A DNA stretch of 18,177 bases, from NCBI GenBank assembly GCA_028823435.1, contig JAPKBK010000010.1:1-18177 (forward strand). The letters are read 5' to 3'. The position numbers and the translations under genes are program-made. Shown here piece after piece: positions 15,035-18,177 of the stretch. Source of the stretch: Flavobacteriales bacterium. Its GTDB lineage: Bacteria; Bacteroidota; Bacteroidia; Flavobacteriales_D; Sanyastnellaceae. Each line of letters opens with the position of its first letter. Position 1 is the first letter of the stretch. Under the pieces are notes generated by a model, which did not search any database, had not been told where the DNA came from, and worked only from the letters and a program-made list of their open reading frames with translations.

Positions 15035-15040
15035 CTCAGA

Positions 15041-15826
15041 TTAATCTCTCGGGATAGTGCACACGGGAATAGGGTCCATTTTATGCCGATTTGCATTGTT
15101 CAGACGTGTGTAAATTTCGTAAACCTCTTTTTCACGACCTTCTAGCGTATTTGAATCCCCCTTTTCTTCTGAGAATGTCATGGCTATTTCTAGCTCTGCG
15201 TAGGACGCACCGATTTGGTCTTCATCATTCCGACCATCTCCCCAAAGCCCATCTGTCGGTGCTGCTTCAAGAATACTTTGCGGAACCCCGAGCGCTCTGC
15301 CCAACACATAGACTTCCGATTTCATCAAATCAGCGATGGGACTCACATCAACGCCTCCGTCACCATATTTCGTAAAGAAACCTATACCGAAATCCTCAAT
15401 TTTATTTCCTGTCCCCACGACCAATGCCCTTCTCTGAGCACCAATTGCATAGAGAAAAGTCATGCGCAATCGCGCACGTGTATTTGCCAGCGCAAGTCCC
15501 TGTGACAAGTCTCCAACGTCGGGCAAAGCTGCTTTTGTTGCTTCGTAAACTTCCGTAAGTGGAGCGCGTAAAACCGTCATGTTAGAGAACCTTTGAGATA
15601 GAGAAACACACAACTCTTTTGACCTCTCTAATTCAGTTGGATTTTGATGAATCGGTAAGTCAACAACATAGACAGGCTTGCCAGTCATCAGACATAGCGT
15701 AGCGGTTACCGCTGAATCTATCCCACCCGAAACGCCCAAAACGAAACCATCAAATCTGGCAGCATCTGCATAGGAATTGAGCCAAGAGGAAATATACTCA
15801 GCGACTTTGTGAGGATGAAAGGCCAT
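15041..15826 (-). CDS. nadE: Ammonia-dependent NAD(+) synthetase
   Basis: A 261-aa enzyme that amidates nicotinic acid adenine dinucleotide to NAD+ with ATP and ammonia, the last step of NAD synthesis. The PP-loop, SGGIDSA (33-39), is preceded by GFVLGV. The second signature, GTGNKIEDFGIGFFTKYGDGG at 138-158, is followed by DVSPIADLMKSEVY, and PTDGLWGDGRNDEDQIG is close to the canonical P-TA-L-W-DE-D-Q-G-type segment that closes over the substrate. There is no N-terminal glutaminase (nitrilase) domain, so free ammonia is the expected nitrogen donor. It begins with no spacing after the barrel gene (TAA immediately followed by ATG), which suggests translational coupling, and is convergent with dtd. 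Confidence 0.95.
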   Translation of the reverse strand: MAFHPHKVAEYISSWLNSYADAARFDGFVLGVSGGIDSAVTATLCLMTGKPVYVVDLPIHQNPTELERSKELCVSLSQRFSNMTVLRAPLTEVYEATKAALPDVGDLSQGLALANTRARLRMTFLYAIGAQRRALVVGTGNKIEDFGIGFFTKYGDGGVDVSPIADLMKSEVYVLGRALGVPQSILEAAPTDGLWGDGRNDEDQIGASYAELEIAMTFSEEKGDSNTLEGREKEVYEIYTRLNNANRHKMDPIPVCTIPRD

Positions 15827-16636
15827 TTAAAAAAGTATGCCTACAGAAAGAGAGATGAAACTGTCATGTCCTTTCATCTCGCCTGTAGAGACATCATTTG
15901 AAACGACAACAGGTGATTGGGAATTGTCAACGTTAATCAGATTAACATCCTTGTGCGTATTGGTGAAAGATGCATTGTAATTCAAGCCGACCACCAAGGC
16001 AGTCTCTCCACTTAGAGTGCGTTCGATTCCTCCACCGATAATCATCGATGCGCGAAACAATTTAATGTCGGAATCTATCGGAATTCGGTCGCTAATTGGG
16101 GATCCACCGACATCATAAGTTGACCACTCTCCATTTGTGATTTCTCGGTAACTCCTGTACCTGGCTTCGTCTGCTTCCGCTTTAATATTCATCCCTAACC
16201 CTAAGCCAAAACGTCCAAAAACAGTCGTGTATCCGATCTGATTTGTTCGCATCTTAAACGTTAACGGAAGCTCAACATATTGTAGTCTGAAAGTTCTGTC
16301 GACATTCATCAGGAAGTCATCGTCTTCTGGATCCTGAACCAAATAACGAACATCACCTCCCGTATTAAAAATGTTGACACCCAAACCTAAAGCGTAGTTA
16401 TCTGAGAATAACACGTCAGCTATGAACTCAAAACCGAAGTTGACTTTCGCGCCAAGTGTCTCATGATCATAATCGGTTGACACCATCCACGCTGTGTTTG
16501 GAGTGATCGCAAGACCCATCTTAAAGTCCTGAGCGCTTGATTGTGTCGAGAAAAACAAGCTGGATCCAGCAGAAAAAGCAACCAATATTAAGGTTGAACG
16601 AAGGGAAGTTTGAATAGTACGCATAAGTGTGCTCAT
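15827..16636 (-). CDS. Outer-membrane beta-barrel protein, PorT-like/PF13568-type
   Basis: A 269-aa exported protein. The chosen start, ATG at 16636 (MSTLMRTIQ), gives a signal peptide with a hydrophobic core (LILVAFSAGSSLFF) and likely cleavage after SSA, before QDFKMGLAITPN; the ATG at 16624 would do equally well. The frame stays open to 16867, but those residues lack signal character and lie over gldB. The mature part has alternating beta-strand patterns: ALGLGVNIFNTGGD, LQYVELPLTFKMRT, VFGRFGLGLGMNIKAE, MIIGGGIERTL, LVVGLNYNASFTN, and it ends on a strand closing in phenylalanine (FISLSVGILF), typical of outer-membrane barrels. The YVELPLTFKM segment recalls the barrel family that includes PorT of the T9SS, but I cannot assign PorT itself. 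It is divergent from gldBC and directly upstream of nadE. Confidence 0.75.
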   Translation of the reverse strand: MSTLMRTIQTSLRSTLILVAFSAGSSLFFSTQSSAQDFKMGLAITPNTAWMVSTDYDHETLGAKVNFGFEFIADVLFSDNYALGLGVNIFNTGGDVRYLVQDPEDDDFLMNVDRTFRLQYVELPLTFKMRTNQIGYTTVFGRFGLGLGMNIKAEADEARYRSYREITNGEWSTYDVGGSPISDRIPIDSDIKLFRASMIIGGGIERTLSGETALVVGLNYNASFTNTHKDVNLINVDNSQSPVVVSNDVSTGEMKGHDSFISLSVGILF

Positions 16637-16641
16637 CTTTG
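16609..16641 (+). promoter_or_regulatory. Possible gldBC promoter
   Basis: TTTG at 16609-16612 and CATCTTTG at 16634-16641 (five of six fixed bases of TAnnTTTG) are separated by 21 bases, within the range known for Bacteroidota promoters. The predicted start near 16648 would give a leader of about 25 bases before the ATG at 16674. The element overlaps the start of the divergent barrel gene. Confidence 0.4.
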
Positions 16642-16659
16642 CAGTTGTTAAAGTAAAAT

Positions 16660-16667
16660 TAAACGTA
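16660..16667 (-). promoter_or_regulatory. Possible -7 element for the barrel-nadE transcript
   Basis: On the minus strand this reads TACGTTTA, one fixed base off TAnnTTTG, 23 bases before the barrel ATG at 16636. A TTG lies upstream, but closer than the usual spacing. The distance to the start codon is suitable; the assignment is tentative. Confidence 0.25.
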
Positions 16668-16673
16668 GAATGC

Positions 16674-17768
16674 ATGGGAACAAGCGAAATTCGTACCACG
16701 TTATTGAGATGCCTATTGTGTACAAGACTTAAAAGCCCGTTTTCACTGTGCTTTGCAATGTTTATTTCTTTTATTTTATTATCATGCGCCCACGATAAAT
16801 GGGAAGTTGAACCATCTTCTGTTGTATTCGATGCGCCTTTCTCAACCCTTAATTTTATCGAGGACATTCAAAATCTACCAGGCAATGACAGCCTCGCATT
16901 GAATACCCTTCAATTGAAATACGGTTCATTTTGGGTGGACTACGCCGAAGACATCCTGAAAATAGGCGCTGCAAACAAGATCTCAACAATAAAAGAGTTG
17001 CGCCGATTTGTTTCACATCCCGACACTGAGGAGACACTGGAAGCCATTGACACCACCTCTGGGGACAAAGCGTATTTACAATCTGTCGAAAAAACACTGG
17101 AAGAAGGATTTAAGCGCTTCCATGCATTCATGCCTAAGGAGACCATTCCGACCATTGTTTGGATGCCCAGTGGATTCAACTTCGCCATTTATCCGAGGAA
17201 GGAATATGTCGCAGTGGGGGTGGAATGGTTTCTAGGTCCAGACCATCACATTGTCGGACTCCTTCCTCCTGACCGATTCCCTCAGTATCAACAACTCAGA
17301 ATGCACCCCGACCTTATGGCTGGAGACACCTTTAGAGGATGGCTGTTGGTCTACTTTTCGGCGTCAGGATATACAGGCGAAAGATGCATTGATGACATCT
17401 TGTACTGGGGGAAGGTTTTATGGCTTATGAAAAAATGTTTGCCCGAACTCCACGACCATCTTCTGATGGACTGGACGCCCGATAAATTGCATTGGGCTGA
17501 AGCAAATGAAAGTGCTATATGGCTGGAATTGCAACCCTCTAAAGTGCTTTTTGAAACGAACCGAACCATTTATAAGAGATGGCTCTCAGATGGACCCTTT
17601 ACAAAAGCTGGGGCAATTCCACAGGAAAGCCCTGACCGATTAGGGATTTGGATGGGGTGGCGTATCGTCGAAGATTATATGGACAGAAATCCTGAAACAA
17701 CAATTGAAGAATTATTTAACGAACACGATCACATACCGTTTCTTAAATCTTACAGACCCGAACATTAA
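16674..17768 (+). CDS. gldB: Gliding motility lipoprotein GldB
   Basis: A 364-aa lipoprotein required, with GldC, for full gliding in F. johnsoniae; its biochemical role is not established. The hydrophobic segment SLCFAMFISFILLSC ends in a lipobox (LLSC), so the mature lipoprotein starts at the cysteine encoded near 16785, followed by AHDKWEVEP. Family features are LNTLQLKYGSFWVDYAEDIL, the YPRKEYVAVGVEWFLG region, YQQLRMHPDLMAGDTFRGWL, MDWTPDKLHWAEANESAIW and the C-terminal DRLGIWMGWRIVEDYM ... PFLKSYRP. The start is uncertain. ATG 16674 gives a long 37-residue signal with basic residues before the core. TTG 16716 (signal with one Arg and one Lys) and ATG 16758 (no basic residue, 9 residues) are alternatives. 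I chose 16674 because it supplies a positive n-region and fits the putative promoter. gldC begins 3 bases after the stop. Confidence 0.9.
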   Translation: MGTSEIRTTLLRCLLCTRLKSPFSLCFAMFISFILLSCAHDKWEVEPSSVVFDAPFSTLNFIEDIQNLPGNDSLALNTLQLKYGSFWVDYAEDILKIGAANKISTIKELRRFVSHPDTEETLEAIDTTSGDKAYLQSVEKTLEEGFKRFHAFMPKETIPTIVWMPSGFNFAIYPRKEYVAVGVEWFLGPDHHIVGLLPPDRFPQYQQLRMHPDLMAGDTFRGWLLVYFSASGYTGERCIDDILYWGKVLWLMKKCLPELHDHLLMDWTPDKLHWAEANESAIWLELQPSKVLFETNRTIYKRWLSDGPFTKAGAIPQESPDRLGIWMGWRIVEDYMDRNPETTIEELFNEHDHIPFLKSYRPEH

Positions 17769-17771
17769 AAT

Positions 17772-18146
17772 ATGATGCCAGATAACATTATTAAAATTAC
17801 AGTATCCACAGATGAGAACCATGTGCCCACAGACATCGTTTGGTCTGCTGAAGGAGAAGACAGTGCGCAAAGAACCTCAAAGGCCATGTCACTTGCCATG
17901 TGGGATGACAAGGACGGTCGACTCATGAATATGGACCTTTGGACGAAGGACATGAGTGTTGAAGAGATGCGCCATTTTATATGCCAAACAATGATGACAC
18001 TTGCAGACACTTTTGAACGCTCAACGTCAGACAAACCTCATGCTGAGGCGCTACGTGGCTTTACGAGGGAACTGGCAAAAAGAATAGGGGTTATGAAAGA
18101 TGACGGTTCTGCAGAGGTTAAAAAAGCTGATTCGTCACCTCAATAA
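17772..18146 (+). CDS. gldC: Gliding motility protein GldC
   Basis: A 124-aa cytoplasmic protein (no signal peptide or membrane segment) that pairs with GldB and improves gliding in F. johnsoniae. Recognisable stretches are IKITVSTDENHVPTDIVWSA, an AMSLAMWDDKDGRLMNMDLW region running into TKDMSVEEMRHF, and TLADTFERSTSD, which together are the standard GldC core. The C terminus after about 105 (GVMKDDGSAEVKKADSSPQ) is a polar tail, longer than the roughly 110-aa proteins I recall. It starts 3 bases after gldB; ATG 17772 or the next codon 17775 could be the start. The two genes are almost certainly co-transcribed. The remaining 31 bases to the window end show no gene on the plus strand. Confidence 0.93.
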   Translation: MMPDNIIKITVSTDENHVPTDIVWSAEGEDSAQRTSKAMSLAMWDDKDGRLMNMDLWTKDMSVEEMRHFICQTMMTLADTFERSTSDKPHAEALRGFTRELAKRIGVMKDDGSAEVKKADSSPQ

Positions 18147-18177
18147 AGCTAAGAAGCTCCTCTCTCCCATCGCCTTT

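Noticed and set aside
15035..15050. Palindrome AGATTAATCT between dtd and nadE as a bidirectional terminator
   Set aside because: It has no loop and no flanking T-run, so it would not form a stable terminator hairpin.
1..18177. CRISPR array, tRNA/rRNA genes, insertion sequences or prophage
   Set aside because: No regularly spaced repeats, cloverleaf-like sequence, terminal inverted repeats with transposase, or phage-type genes were seen; nearly all the sequence is occupied by conserved chromosomal genes.

Overview
The window comes from a Bacteroidota genome, most likely a gliding or T9SS-secreting member of the Flavobacteriia. The grounds are near-complete gliding-motility/type IX secretion (T9SS) gene sets (porP/sprF, gldK, gldL, gldM, gldN, gldB, gldC), a protein with a T9SS C-terminal sorting domain, weak Shine-Dalgarno sequences, and a few upstream elements resembling the Bacteroidota TTG / TAnnTTTG promoter. 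There is no rRNA, tRNA, CRISPR array, insertion sequence or phage gene. No intergenic gap exceeds about 110 bases.

Positions 1-378 hold the C-terminal third of a formimidoylglutamase/arginase-family enzyme cut by the window edge. Positions 480-6362 are the porP-gldK-gldL-gldM-gldN operon on the plus strand. It encodes an outer-membrane PorP/SprF barrel protein, the GldK lipoprotein and GldN that form the periplasmic ring, and the inner-membrane GldL/GldM proton-driven motor. A strong rho-independent terminator (6384-6415) closes it. An ABC-F ATPase (6437-8410) follows on the same strand.

Positions 8430-14491 are a minus-strand run transcribed purL -> PASTA protein -> T9SS-sorted surface protein -> rluD-type pseudouridine synthase, with gaps of 6-18 bases that suggest one operon. 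dtd (14582-15034, plus) is divergent from purL. nadE (15041-15826, minus) is convergent with dtd, and directly abuts the gene for an outer-membrane beta-barrel protein (15827-16636, minus). gldB and gldC (16674-18146, plus) run divergently from that barrel gene.

Functionally, half of the window builds or uses the T9SS: the core complex, GldB/GldC, one likely secreted cargo protein and one unassigned outer-membrane barrel that could be an accessory part. The rest is housekeeping: purine synthesis, NAD synthesis, tRNA proofreading, rRNA modification and an ABC-F factor. I see no clearly new system. The best leads are the cargo gene embedded in the purL-PASTA-rluD operon, the barrel gene between nadE and gldBC, and regulatory structures at the gldK/gldL and gldN/ABC-F junctions.
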